A stretch of 64,000 bases of DNA from the NCBI RefSeq assembly GCF_000223985.1, contig NZ_AFWV01000002.1, positions 403,740-467,739 on the forward strand, written 5' to 3'. Source of the stretch: Thiocapsa marina 5811. Its GTDB lineage: Bacteria > Pseudomonadota > Gammaproteobacteria > Chromatiales > Chromatiaceae. Made by a program: the position numbers and the translations under genes. The notes under the pieces were generated by a model. That model was not told the DNA's origin, did no database searches, and worked only from the letters and a program-made list of their open reading frames with translations. This document shows positions 1 to 9,018 of this stretch, piece by piece (positions within the stretch are counted from its first letter, which is position 1; each line of letters opens with the position of its first letter).

Positions 1-499
1 GTCTTCGATGGAGAGCGGACGCTGAGGACTATTCTGGCTGGGGTCGGGTATTTGCCAACGGATTCGCCCATTGGCGTTCGTCCGGGAAGACTCCTGGATG
101 CCGGGAGCCGCTTTCAAAGTGCTCTGATATCCGGCAACATCCAAGTGACCTTGATCTTGCTGCTGCGGATCAGCGGCCGACTCGTGACTAGCGACTCCCG
201 CCCGGCGATTTTCTAGCCACGCGGATCGGACAGACTGTGGTGTTGCAGCTCATCCCAACTCATCGGCGGTCGGAGCACAACCTTTGCCGACCCGCACGGT
301 TGCCCCAAGCATGCCGCTCAATTCAGCGCCAGTCCGCCAGGAATCAGCATTCGAATCAGAATCGATGGTCATCGGCAAGCACCTCTGTATGCGCCTTCGC
401 GAGTTCAACGGGTATCGCGCCACGGGGTTGGTGCCTACCTGCGGCACTGCGGGCCGACGTGTTTGCTCATTGACGGGGGACCGATAGGCTGACTCATCA
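1..499. other. Left edge without a supported gene
   Basis: No recognisable gene. A forward frame open from base 1 to a TAG at about 216 could be the 3' end of a gene cut by the window edge, but its translation matches no family I recognise and it has no start here. The rest, up to the histidine kinase start, is presumably the promoter and leader region of the two-component operon. Confidence 0.4.
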
Positions 500-2326
500 A
501 TGAGCTGGATCACCGTCATTTGGTCCATGGCGGCCGGCGTCTCCTTGACGCTGGCAGCCGTGAATCTGCTCGTCTGGCTTCGCGATCGTGATGCGGTTGC
601 AAACGCCCTGTTCTCGGTCAGCGCCGTGGCGGCCGCGGTCCTCGCCATGCAGGAGCTCGCCGTGATGCGGGCGCAGACACCCGCCGAGTTCGGCGCCATC
701 TTGCGCTGGATGCACGTCTCCGCGGCCACGATCGTCATCGCCACGGTCTGGTTCATTCGTCTGTATCTGGGTGCCGGACGGCGATGGCTGGCGTGGGCCA
801 TCACCGGTCTGCGTCTACTGGTGCTGATACCAAACTTCATGCTTTACCCCAACGCAACCTTTGCCGAGGTCCATGCGCTGAACCCCGTCTCTTTGCTCGG
901 TGAGACGCTGTCGGCGCCGGTGGGCGAGATGAACCCCTGGCGTCACCTTATTCTTCTGAGCACGGTGCTGTTGTGCATTTTCGTCGTGGATGCCGCCCTA
1001 GCCGCGCGGAAGCTGGGCAAAGGGCGGCAGGGTATGGTGTTGGGCGCGTCGCTTCTGATGACCATCATCCTGGCCGCGCTCTTCTCGGCACTGATGGTGC
1101 GAGGGGTCTTGCCGAGCGCGTTTATTGCGTTGGTTTACTTGGTCTTCGTGCTCGCCATGGCCTTCGAGCTGAGCGTGGACATGATCCGGGCGAGACAGGT
1201 TGCCGGCGAGCTGCGGGACAGCCGCGAGCGCATGCGCCTGGCCGCCCGGGCGGCAGACCTGGGGTTGTGGGAATGGGACGTCGTGAGGGATGAGATCTGG
1301 TCCAACGATGTCGACCATACCAGTGCCGGAGTCTTTGGCGGCAAGCGGATCGGCCTGGCGGATTACCTGGAGCTGGTCCATCCCGATGATCGTGACCGCC
1401 TTGAAACAACGATCCGCCGAACGATGGCGCAAGCGTGGGAGCTTCAGGTGGAGTACCGGATGATCGGCGCGGATAGCACCGAGCGTTGGATCAGCGCGTG
1501 GGGGAAGGTCGAATACGGCGAGAGCCGGCAGCCGCTGCGCCTTCGCGGGGTGTCCGTGGACATCACGGCGCGCAAGCAGCTCGAAGCCGAGGCGCAACGA
1601 CATTGCAGTCAACTTGCACGCGTCCAGCGTGGCTTCGTTCTGGGCCAGCTCTCCTCCGCATTGGCACATGAGCTGAATCAACCGCTGGGGGCGATTCTGC
1701 GCAACGCCGAGGCGGGTGAAGCCTTTCTGCGACAGGATCCGCCAAACCTTGCGGAGGTCGGGGAGATCCTGGCCGATATTCAGAAAGACGATCAAAGGGC
1801 GGCGGCGGTGATCCAGCGGATGCGCTCGTTGCTCCAGCACGGAGAGCTGTGCTTCGGGGTGATGAGGCCGCTGGAACTCGTCCAACAAGCCGCCGCGTTG
1901 CTCGAAGCGGAGATGGGGGCGCAGCATGTGGCACTGGGTATTGCGGTGCCGGCTGATCTGCCCGAAATTCGGGGAGATCGCATCCATCTCCAACAGGTCC
2001 TCGTCAACCTGTTGCTCAACAGCCTTGATGCCATCAATGCAGCGAAACACGGACAGCGTCAAATCGATTTGCACGCCGCCCGAGCCGGGGAGGCCATGGT
2101 CTCATTGGTCGTCGAGGATAGCGGGACCGGTTTCGCCCCAGCGCGACTTGCGGACCTGTTCGAGCCGCTTTACACCACCAAGCCCGATGGGATCGGCCTC
2201 GGATTATCGCTCTGCAAGACCATTATCGATGCACATGGCGGGCGCATCAGCGCGGTCAACCGGCCACGCGGCGGCGCTCGCATCGAGGTTTTGCTGCCGG
2301 TCGCGGCAGCGGACGAATCGGCGTGA
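500..2326 (+). CDS. Membrane-bound PAS sensor histidine kinase (FixL-like group)
   Basis: Sensor kinase of 608 residues that would autophosphorylate on histidine and pass phosphate to the response regulator encoded directly downstream. The first ~225 residues form a run of about seven hydrophobic membrane segments. A PAS domain follows (about 240-355, with a WEWDV start and a typical VDITARKQLE end). The HisKA dimerisation helix carries the H-box in ALAHELNQPLG (~388). The HATPase domain shows an N-box (LVNLLLNSLDAI), a G1 box (EDSGTGF) and a G2 box (GIGLGLSLCK). All catalytic boxes are present, so it looks active. The domain order and FixJ-type partner resemble rhizobial-type FixL/FixJ pairs, but no haem-binding PAS signature is evident and the signal is unknown. 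The ATG at 500 is the first methionine before the membrane region. Confidence 0.9.
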   Translation: MSWITVIWSMAAGVSLTLAAVNLLVWLRDRDAVANALFSVSAVAAAVLAMQELAVMRAQTPAEFGAILRWMHVSAATIVIATVWFIRLYLGAGRRWLAWAITGLRLLVLIPNFMLYPNATFAEVHALNPVSLLGETLSAPVGEMNPWRHLILLSTVLLCIFVVDAALAARKLGKGRQGMVLGASLLMTIILAALFSALMVRGVLPSAFIALVYLVFVLAMAFELSVDMIRARQVAGELRDSRERMRLAARAADLGLWEWDVVRDEIWSNDVDHTSAGVFGGKRIGLADYLELVHPDDRDRLETTIRRTMAQAWELQVEYRMIGADSTERWISAWGKVEYGESRQPLRLRGVSVDITARKQLEAEAQRHCSQLARVQRGFVLGQLSSALAHELNQPLGAILRNAEAGEAFLRQDPPNLAEVGEILADIQKDDQRAAAVIQRMRSLLQHGELCFGVMRPLELVQQAAALLEAEMGAQHVALGIAVPADLPEIRGDRIHLQQVLVNLLLNSLDAINAAKHGQRQIDLHAARAGEAMVSLVVEDSGTGFAPARLADLFEPLYTTKPDGIGLGLSLCKTIIDAHGGRISAVNRPRGGARIEVLLPVAAADESA

Positions 2327-2964
2327 GTGATCGCTCGCCAATGGTTTTCATCGTGGACGATGACGCCTCCTTTCTCAAAAGCATCGAACGTCTGCTGCGC
2401 AGCGCCGGCTTCGTGACCCAGTGTTACAGCTCCGCAGTCGATTTCATCGCGCAACAGGCACCGGATCGCGTGGGCTGCGTGTTGGCCGACCTGCGCATGC
2501 CCGACATGGACGGCATCGCCTTGCAGGCGCACTTGGCGAGGTCTGGGAATCCGCTGCCGGTGGTTTTCCTCACCGGTCACGGCGACATTCCCACCAGCGT
2601 CGAGGCGATGCGGCAAGGGGCCGAGGATTTCCTGGTCAAGACCGCACCGAAAGAGGCCATCATCGCCGCGGTGGAACGGGCGCTTGCCCGCGGCGCCAAG
2701 GAGCGTGTATTTCGTGCGCATCGCCGTGCGCTGCAAGCTCGCCTGAACACGCTGACACCCCGCGAAGAGCAGGTGCTGTCCCATGTCATGAATGGGAGCA
2801 AGAACAAACAGATTGCCGCGGCCCTGGGTATCGACGAGCGCTCGGTCAAGCGCCATCGCAGCCATCTGATGCGCAAGCTCGAGGTCACCTCCATAGCCGA
2901 ATTAGCGCAACTGGTCTTCGAGGCAGGAGCACGCGAAGACGACTCGTACAGGACGGCCAAGTGA
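2323..2964 (+). CDS. FixJ-family response regulator (REC + LuxR-type HTH)
   Basis: DNA-binding response regulator of 213 residues. The receiver domain (about 7-120) has an acidic pair after FIVDDD, a phospho-acceptor Asp in ADLRMPDMDG, a conserved Thr in LTGHGD and the conserved Lys in FLVKTAP. The C-terminal HTH (about 143-205) begins LTPREEQVL and contains NKQIAAALGI and SVKRHRSHLMRKL, typical of LuxR/FixJ regulators. The GTG start overlaps the TGA of the kinase gene (GTGA), so the two are translationally coupled and form one signalling system. Target genes cannot be deduced from the window. Confidence 0.92.
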   Translation: MSDRSPMVFIVDDDASFLKSIERLLRSAGFVTQCYSSAVDFIAQQAPDRVGCVLADLRMPDMDGIALQAHLARSGNPLPVVFLTGHGDIPTSVEAMRQGAEDFLVKTAPKEAIIAAVERALARGAKERVFRAHRRALQARLNTLTPREEQVLSHVMNGSKNKQIAAALGIDERSVKRHRSHLMRKLEVTSIAELAQLVFEAGAREDDSYRTAK

Positions 2965-3072
2965 ACGTCAGTGATCGTTTGAAATGAGCTTCCTGGCGAA
3001 CCGCAGGCACACTGGCTGAGGCCATCCAATCGCCGTTTGCAGGCTCGATGCCCCCTGAGCTGCGAACGCGAC

Positions 3073-4800
3073 CTAAGCCCTTGCGTCTTCGGTATAGGCC
3101 GCGCGGATCAGGGCGTAATCGTCGCGTCGCAGTGTACTCAGCAGTTCGCCGACATCGGCTTCCGAGACGCCGAGATCCTTCAGCAACATCCCACCGCGCG
3201 CCAGCGTGCTCTCGATGTAGCCCGTGCCCGCGTGCTTGATGCCCTTGGCAACAAGCGCGTCCTGATCGGCGATGGTGCGCACGCGCACGTAAACGTCCAA
3301 CTGCGGATAGAGGCGATGCAACGTCAGGGCCAGCGCCTTGGCGGCCTCCGAATCGCGCGAGGTCACGAACACCGCGGCGGCCTTGGCGAGCTTGGCGGCT
3401 TCTTGGGTACTGACGCTGTACAGGTCGCCGAAATAGACCTCGCGCCCGGCCCGCTTGGCTTTCTGCACCACGCCGATGTCCCGCTCCACGGCAACGTGGG
3501 GGATGTTCGCCCGTTCCAGTATCAGGTCCATGAGCTGACCCACCTCGTCGTAGCCGACGATGACCACATGCCGTTTCAGGTCGGCGGACGGTTCCGACTT
3601 TGTGGGGGCAGTGGCGGGGACGGGGGCCGACCCGAGGCGGCCGGCGAGCGCGGCGCCCGCTTTGACCATCAGTGGTGTCGCGATCATGCTCACCGCCACC
3701 ACCAGCATCGCCAGGGTGTGCCCGTCGCCGCCGAGCAGTCCGGCAACGGTCGCCGCGCCCAAGAGAACGAAGGCGAACTCGCCGACCTGCGACAGATAGA
3801 ACCCGGTACGGATGGCCGCCGACCGGCCGATGCCGAACGCCAGCGCGAGCCCGGTCAACACCGCAAGCTTGAGCACCAGCAGGATCGGGACCTGGATCAG
3901 CAGTGTGTCCCAATCGACCAGCAGGGCGCCGACGTCGATGGACATGCCCACCGCGATGAAGAACAGGCCCATCAGGGACTGCTTAAAGGGTGCTACGGTC
4001 GCTTCGATCTGATACCGAAGGTCCGAGGCCGAGAGCAGCATACCGAGCAGGAAGGCACCCAGGGTCATCGAGATGCCCACCTGCTCAACCGCCCAAGCCG
4101 CAAAGAGTACGGCGAGAAACAGCACCAGACCGAAGGCGTCCATCTGACGTCGGCTTGCGCAATAGCCGAGCGCGGCCGGCAACAACCAGCGTCCGATCAC
4201 GAGGATGCCGGCGATCACGCCGACCACGATCGCCAGCGTCTGCCAGAGAGGTGTCGGCGCGCCCTCAGAGGTGGTGTGGGCGAGGATCGGGACCAGTGCC
4301 ATGATCGGCACGATCCACATGTCCTGCGCCATCAGGACGGCGAAGGTCGTCCGCCCATGCTCGGTCGCCAGTTCACCGCGCTCGCCCAGCGTCCCCATGA
4401 CGATGGCCGTCGAAGACATGGCGAAGGCCAAGCCGAGGATAGTCGCGGATTCCCATGGCGCTTGCAGCACCAGAATCATGTACGCGGCAAGCACAGCCGC
4501 GGTCAGCAGCATCTGCGCGGAGCCCAGACCGAAGATCAGGCGGCGCATCTGCCAGACCTTCTCGGGGCGCATCTCCAGACCGACGCTGAACATGAACAGG
4601 ACCACGCCGAGCTCGGCGATGCTCTGCAACTCATCGACCGCATGCACGGGGACCGGGCCCCGCGTATGCGGCCCGATGAGCACACCGGCGACGATGAAGC
4701 CCAGGATCGAACCGAAGCCGAGTCGCTGGAACAGGATGACGCAGGCCGCCGTCGCGGCAAGAAAGACGACGATCGCGAGAAGGACTGCCGAGATGTCCAT
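3073..4800 (-). CDS. Kef-type monovalent cation:proton antiporter with RCK/TrkA-N domain
   Basis: Inner-membrane CPA2-family antiporter of 575 residues. The first ~380 residues hold about a dozen hydrophobic segments, including the typical start FGSILGFIVAGVLIGPHTRG and the conserved LGAFLLGMLLSAS stretch. A cytosolic TrkA-N nucleotide-binding fold follows, starting HVVIVGYDEVGQ (about 415) and ending near residue 560. This matches KefB/KefC-like potassium efflux proteins in order and length (usually ~570-620), but no partner flavoprotein (KefF/KefG) lies nearby. It is therefore a generic Kef-type antiporter with possible K+ or Na+ specificity. The gene converges on the response regulator and has a dispersed repeat immediately upstream of its ATG. 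Confidence 0.88.
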   Translation of the reverse strand: MDISAVLLAIVVFLAATAACVILFQRLGFGSILGFIVAGVLIGPHTRGPVPVHAVDELQSIAELGVVLFMFSVGLEMRPEKVWQMRRLIFGLGSAQMLLTAAVLAAYMILVLQAPWESATILGLAFAMSSTAIVMGTLGERGELATEHGRTTFAVLMAQDMWIVPIMALVPILAHTTSEGAPTPLWQTLAIVVGVIAGILVIGRWLLPAALGYCASRRQMDAFGLVLFLAVLFAAWAVEQVGISMTLGAFLLGMLLSASDLRYQIEATVAPFKQSLMGLFFIAVGMSIDVGALLVDWDTLLIQVPILLVLKLAVLTGLALAFGIGRSAAIRTGFYLSQVGEFAFVLLGAATVAGLLGGDGHTLAMLVVAVSMIATPLMVKAGAALAGRLGSAPVPATAPTKSEPSADLKRHVVIVGYDEVGQLMDLILERANIPHVAVERDIGVVQKAKRAGREVYFGDLYSVSTQEAAKLAKAAAVFVTSRDSEAAKALALTLHRLYPQLDVYVRVRTIADQDALVAKGIKHAGTGYIESTLARGGMLLKDLGVSEADVGELLSTLRRDDYALIRAAYTEDARA

Positions 4801-4822
4801 GGTGACTCCGGTTCAGGGAAAG

Positions 4823-4934
4823 TCCGATGCATCAGCGTATTCCCTGATTAACTTCCGAAGCGTACTGCACTCCCCTGACGCGCGCCACCGTCCCGAAAGG
4901 GACTCTAGTCACCCGTGTCGCAGCAGGTTAGCGT
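4823..4934 (+). repeat. Dispersed 112-bp repeat, copy 1
   Basis: This segment aligns along its whole length with 31415..31526, sharing ATCAGCGTATTCCCTG, CTTC(C/G)G and CCCGAAAGGGACTCTAGTCA blocks and a GTGTCGCAGCA end. It contains a perfect GTCCC-GAAA-GGGAC hairpin. The core hairpin block recurs alone at 25284..25302. It lies upstream of the antiporter gene and codes for nothing recognisable. Confidence 0.8.
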
Positions 4935-5114
4935 TCGGCCCTGTTGAGCCGTCGGTCGAAGTCGGGCACGTCTGAGGCGGTAGCCTTTTTCGGCACCGCT
5001 CTCTGATGCCGGTCGTGCTTGGTTCATCAAAATCCCGTAAGAGCGATTGAAGTACCGCTTGGCCACTAGCCGGACGGGCTAGCGCAGCAGCTCTTGCGCC
5101 TTAGGGGAAAAACC

Positions 5115-5200
5115 TTGGCGGATGAGATGATCGATTGGTTTGTAGAAACGCTGCGGGCCTATCCGCAGCTTGCCGAAGTGGTCGCCTCATCAGCGGCGAC
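5115..5200 (+). pseudogene. Possible 5' remnant of an AspT-like transporter gene
   Basis: A short reading stretch starts TTG/ATG (5115 or 5127) behind a GGGGAAAAA purine run and encodes about 25 residues including MIDWFVETLRAYPQLA. This resembles, from memory, the N-terminus of aspartate:alanine-antiporter-type (AspT) permeases. After it the frame continues without transporter character into the region before the porin. The reading is tentative: it could equally be chance similarity. From 4935 to about 5561 nothing else is recognisable. Confidence 0.3.
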
Positions 5201-5561
5201 GCCGGGTGAGACGAATGCGTACTCGTGCCGTGAACTCGTCCTTTCACGCGGTTCCAGAACAGTATCCGATCAGAAAGGATCGCCAGAGGAGCAAAGCCAG
5301 ACCATTCGACAAGCATGGGCAGCGCCCGACCGTCCACCCGAACGGGCGCTTGTCGGCGGCAGCAACCCACTAGAGCCTCGTCTAAGCCTTGCTGCCATGA
5401 AACGCAAGGCTCGATGGTCACGCAGCGTCCGTCTAGGGTTGGTCGCTGCCCTCAGCACGATGCGCAGACGCCTCGACCAGGTCGGCTGTTGCTCTTGTCT
5501 GAGAGCCGAGCGAAACGCCCAGCACCTCCCTGCGCACCGTTACTGTGCGGCAGACGCCCTG

Positions 5562-6851
5562 TTGTCACCAAGGCTGACAGTCGCGCCACTGGCTGTGCTC
5601 TCGTTCTTTATGTGCTGGCAACCTGCCTTCGCGGAGAACGCAGAGCAGGGCGCCTCCCGCACCGGGGCGCCGGTGCAAAATGCTTTTGACCTTGACCCTT
5701 TCAGCGGCCCTCGAGCGGTGTCCACGATCCTGCGCGATGATCGCGAGGAGAAGGCGGATCTTCTCAATCTCAATGTCCTCAAAGCGTGGGAAGGATGGAA
5801 GGCCGGTATCGCCGAGAGCACAGGGCTCAGCTTCGGCGGCGATTACTTCGCAGTGGGTTTCGCCGCGACCGACAGCCTCGGCGACGACACATCGGCCTCT
5901 GGGGTCGCGCGCTTCTTTGGCTCCTGGGCGTTGCTGAACCGCGGCGCGGCGAACACCGGCAGCCTTGAGTTCAAGATCGAAAACCGGCACGCCTACACCG
6001 ACATCCCGCCGTCTGCCTTCGGCGTCGAAGTCGGGTTTGTCGGTACGCCAGAACCCGTCTTCAACAACGACGGCTTTCGCGCGACCACTTTCTATTGGAA
6101 GCAGGACTTCGCCGACGACCGCGCTGTCTTGCGTGTCGGCTTTCTGGATATGAAGGAATATTTTGATGGTTACGCGTTGGCTAGTCCTTGGACCGGCTTT
6201 CTCAATCTCGCCTTTACGGTCGGCTCAAACACGATGATCGTGTTGCCGGACGCCGCGCTTGGCGCGATGTTCGGCGGCTATCTGACCGACAACATTTATG
6301 CGGCAGCCAGCATCATGGACGCCGGTTACCAGCCGACAAACATGTTCGACGGCTTCGATACCTTCTTCGGTGACTTCAACACCTTCAAGACCGCGGAGAT
6401 CGGGATCACCGGAGGTGGCAAGCGATTTTTGTTCGACAATGCGCATATCGCGGTCTGGCAGACCGATGAGAGTGACGTTAGCGGCGTGCAGAGCGGATGG
6501 GGCGTCAATGTCTCTGTCTCCCGTGTTGTGGCCGACCACTGGTTGCCGTTCTTGCGTGCCGCTTGGGCCCATGAAGGCGGGGGCCTTTACGAAAGGTCGG
6601 TGAGCGGCGGTTTTGGATACCAGAACAAGCCCGGCGGCAACCAGCTCGGCGTCGGCCTCAACTGGGGCCGCCCTAATTCGGATACGTTTGGGGTCGACCT
6701 CAACGACCAGTGGATAAGCGAGGTCTACTACAGGGTCCAGCTTACCGAGAACATTCAGATCACGCCCAACCTGCAAATCGTTGTGAATCCGGCTTTGAAC
6801 CCCGCAGATGCTCTCGCCTTGTTCGGATTGCGAGCCCGAGTGACGTTCTGA
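5562..6851 (+). CDS. OprB-like carbohydrate-selective porin
   Basis: Outer-membrane beta-barrel protein resembling OprB porins, which admit sugars and other small solutes. The frame is open from 5094, but the protein-like part begins with a signal peptide (LTVAPLAVLSFFMCWQPAFA, then EN). I place the start at the TTG at 5562; ATGs at 5397 and 5460 would give an implausible basic, Cys-rich leader. The mature ~400 residues alternate aromatic and polar positions, with many Gly/Asn/Asp turns (FGGYLTDNIYAAASIMD, GVNVSVSRVVADHW) and a C-terminal aromatic residue (RARVTF) expected for barrel insertion. It is a single gene flanked by non-coding DNA. The substrate is unknown, and the exact start is uncertain. 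Confidence 0.75.
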   Translation: MSPRLTVAPLAVLSFFMCWQPAFAENAEQGASRTGAPVQNAFDLDPFSGPRAVSTILRDDREEKADLLNLNVLKAWEGWKAGIAESTGLSFGGDYFAVGFAATDSLGDDTSASGVARFFGSWALLNRGAANTGSLEFKIENRHAYTDIPPSAFGVEVGFVGTPEPVFNNDGFRATTFYWKQDFADDRAVLRVGFLDMKEYFDGYALASPWTGFLNLAFTVGSNTMIVLPDAALGAMFGGYLTDNIYAAASIMDAGYQPTNMFDGFDTFFGDFNTFKTAEIGITGGGKRFLFDNAHIAVWQTDESDVSGVQSGWGVNVSVSRVVADHWLPFLRAAWAHEGGGLYERSVSGGFGYQNKPGGNQLGVGLNWGRPNSDTFGVDLNDQWISEVYYRVQLTENIQITPNLQIVVNPALNPADALALFGLRARVTF

Positions 6852-7140
6852 TCCCGACAGGGGCACGGATGCGCTCAAATTCTCCCAGGGGCCGAGTGAT
6901 GGCGACGCGTGAGACGGGTCACCGCCGTGGCGATTCAGACCTGCGCGAAGTGGGCCGACCGTCGCTATCTCAACATGGTCTCGCTTGAGCAAAAGGAGCC
7001 GAAGGCCGCCGCTTAGCATGCAACCCGCACAAGAGGCTTTCCGTCAAACTACATACACATAGGTCGGGACTTAACCCCCGGTGAAAGCTGATTTACTGTC
7101 GGCGGCGAAAGTTAATTAAACTAAAAAATAGGAAAACAAC

Positions 7141-7602
7141 ATGAACAAAATCGTACCTAAAGATGAACTCGTCAATTTTGTAGGGACGAAGGTTGAACCA
7201 ACCGGATGGTATGAAGTTACGCAGGAACGCATCAACATGTTTGCCGAGTGCACAGGCGATAACTACTTTATGCATGTTGATGTCGAAAAAGCGAAAAAAA
7301 CTGATTTGGGTGGAACCATTGCTCACGGCTTGTTGACGCTGTCGTTGACACCTTATCTGATGGATAACTTTCCAGTACCTGAGAATATGCCACATGGTCT
7401 GAACTATGGGTATGATAAGGTTCGTTTCCTGGCCCCGGTACGCACAGGTAAGCGGGTACGCATGCACGGCGAGGTTCTGGATGTCCATTGGAAGGATGAG
7501 CACAACTGCAAGTTCAAGGTTGGTGTGACCGTTGAAATTGAAGGTGAGGAAAAGCCAGCACTGTACGCCGAATGGATACTTTACTACGAAACCGAAGCCT
7601 AA
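7141..7602 (+). CDS. MaoC-family (R)-specific enoyl-CoA hydratase-like protein
   Basis: Hot-dog-fold hydratase of 153 residues. MaoC-type enzymes add water to enoyl-CoA. Visible hallmarks are the AECTGDNYFMHVD segment with the catalytic Asp/His pair and the GGTIAHGLLTLSL motif, as in NodN/MaoC proteins. It opens a same-strand run of CoA-thioester genes and is followed by an 8-bp hairpin (7623..7647) before the CoA-transferase. The gene and its upstream DNA are clearly richer in A+T than the porin region before it, and the start follows an AGGAAAA ribosome site. The substrate is not determinable. The context suggests the hydratase step of an acyl-CoA route. Confidence 0.85.
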   Translation: MNKIVPKDELVNFVGTKVEPTGWYEVTQERINMFAECTGDNYFMHVDVEKAKKTDLGGTIAHGLLTLSLTPYLMDNFPVPENMPHGLNYGYDKVRFLAPVRTGKRVRMHGEVLDVHWKDEHNCKFKVGVTVEIEGEEKPALYAEWILYYETEA

Positions 7603-7622
7603 GATTACCGCCGAATCTGTTC

Positions 7623-7647
7623 GCTCACCCGATACTATAGGGTGAGC
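7623..7647 (+). other. Intergenic hairpin between MaoC and CoA-transferase genes
   Basis: Perfect inverted repeat GCTCACCC / GGGTGAGC around a 9-nt loop. No U-tract follows, so it is not an obvious intrinsic terminator. An attenuation, processing or protein-binding role is possible. Confidence 0.6.
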
Positions 7648-7682
7648 AAGCCATCATCTAACCATCTTCTAAGGAGATGACC

Positions 7683-8846
7683 ATGACAGATACTACAAAC
7701 CTTCCGTTAGACGGAATTCGCGTTATAGATTTCACGCAGGCCGAGCAGGGCCCCATCGCCACTCTACAGCTCGCTGATTTTGGTGCCGATGTCATCAAGA
7801 TCGAGCGCCCGGGCGTGGGTGACCTGAGTCGGCATACTGTTGGTGGGACTTCTATAGAGGCGACGAACAATCCGACGTATGTAGCCATGAACCGCAACAA
7901 GCGTTCGATGGAACTTGATACGAAAAGCGAAGCCGGAAAACAGGTTATTTATGAGCTCGTTAAAGTGTCGGATGTGGTCGTAAACAATTTTCGCCCTGGT
8001 GTGATGGATAAGCTCGGCTTCAGCTATGAGAAGCTTAAAGAGATTAATCCACGCATTGTTTTTGCGTCCGCAACCGGCTACGGACCTGTCGGGCCATATG
8101 CCAAAAGACCTGGGCAGGACATGGTGGCCCAAGCTGTAACGGGCTTTATGTATGAGACCGCGGACCCGTCAGTTCCACAATCGATAGTTCCAACAGCTAT
8201 CTGCGATTATACCGGCGGAATGCATCTCTGTCAGGGCATTATGGCCGCGTTGATTGGACGGGAAAAAACCGGTCTTGGTCGAAAAGTGGATGTGTGTCTT
8301 TATGATTCGATGATTCATACGCAACTGCAGGAAGTGGCCTACTGGAGCAAATACAAACAGGTTCTGAACTGGGCGGCAATGCCACTCGCTATTCACTCCG
8401 AGGCCAAGGATGGACCAATTGTGGTGATTGGTGCGTTTATGCCTAACCCATTAAAGGCTATGTGCGCTGCAATGGAAATAGATGATCTTACCATACCCTA
8501 CCCAGACATGGCTTCTCAGATTAAAAACAAAAAGATTATACAGGACACACTGCGCAAGGAAATTGCCAAATACACTATGGAGGAAGCTTTGGCACGTTTT
8601 GAAGGGCAGGATGTACTTTGTTCCCCGGTCCGCAAATTAAGTGAAGTAATGGATGACCCACAAACGAAGATTAACAATATGATAATAGATTTAGATCACC
8701 CGATTCTTGGCAAAATTAAGACCCTCGGTTGCCCCGTTCATATCAGTGACGCCCCTGTTACTGTGAGAATAATGCCGCCACAGCTCGGTGAGCACACCGA
8801 AGAGATCCTTCGCGAACTTGGTTTGGCCGCGGGTGACGGTAAGTAA
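7683..8846 (+). CDS. CaiB/BaiF family (class III) CoA-transferase
   Basis: Class III CoA-transferase of 387 residues, which moves CoA between carboxylic acids through an aspartyl-CoA intermediate. Family signs are LDGIRVIDFTQ at the N-terminus, LADFGADVIKIERPGVGD, NRNKRSMELD, the FRPGVMDKLGF segment, and GRKVDVCLYDSMI. The expected catalytic Asp lies in the PGQDMVAQA stretch. AAGGAG at 7671-7676 abuts an ATG at 7677 but sits six bases before the ATG at 7683, so the latter is chosen. The composition is A+T-rich like its neighbours. Substrates are unknown; relatives act on carnitine, bile acids, mesaconate, formyl or aryl acids. Confidence 0.9.
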   Translation: MTDTTNLPLDGIRVIDFTQAEQGPIATLQLADFGADVIKIERPGVGDLSRHTVGGTSIEATNNPTYVAMNRNKRSMELDTKSEAGKQVIYELVKVSDVVVNNFRPGVMDKLGFSYEKLKEINPRIVFASATGYGPVGPYAKRPGQDMVAQAVTGFMYETADPSVPQSIVPTAICDYTGGMHLCQGIMAALIGREKTGLGRKVDVCLYDSMIHTQLQEVAYWSKYKQVLNWAAMPLAIHSEAKDGPIVVIGAFMPNPLKAMCAAMEIDDLTIPYPDMASQIKNKKIIQDTLRKEIAKYTMEEALARFEGQDVLCSPVRKLSEVMDDPQTKINNMIIDLDHPILGKIKTLGCPVHISDAPVTVRIMPPQLGEHTEEILRELGLAAGDGK

Positions 8847-8934
8847 GAGCGCCGGATGAGTGTCTTGTTTGGCGCAAGTGACGGCGTACTCGGGTTACGA
8901 TTGATCATCCAGCGAAGATGAATGCAATTGATAA

Positions 8935-8958
8935 CTCCAGCCGCAGACGCGGCTGGAG
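8935..8958 (+). other. Strong hairpin upstream of first crotonase
   Basis: CTCCAGCCGC - AGAC - GCGGCTGGAG is a perfect 10-bp stem with a 4-nt loop, in the 170-bp gap between the CoA-transferase and crotonase genes. No T-run follows, so termination by the intrinsic mechanism is unlikely. It may stabilise or process a polycistronic mRNA. Confidence 0.65.
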
Positions 8959-9018
8959 GAAATCCGGGATCAGATTAAGCCAGCAGAAACGCAAACACTA
9001 AAAGAGAGCGATGAAGAC

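Noticed and set aside
3037..4851. A 604-codon plus-strand frame opposite the Kef-type antiporter
   Set aside because: His/Gln/Arg-rich shadow composition, with no domain; the minus strand has intact membrane and TrkA-N motifs.
5094..5561. Extending the OprB-like porin to the TTG at 5094
   Set aside because: The N-terminal ~155 residues would be basic and Cys-rich and precede an internal, normal signal peptide; a start near 5562 is more sensible.
6909..7017. A short plus-strand frame ending before the MaoC gene
   Set aside because: About 35 codons with some protein-like character and a possible transposase-tail look, but no family could be recognised and the start is arbitrary.
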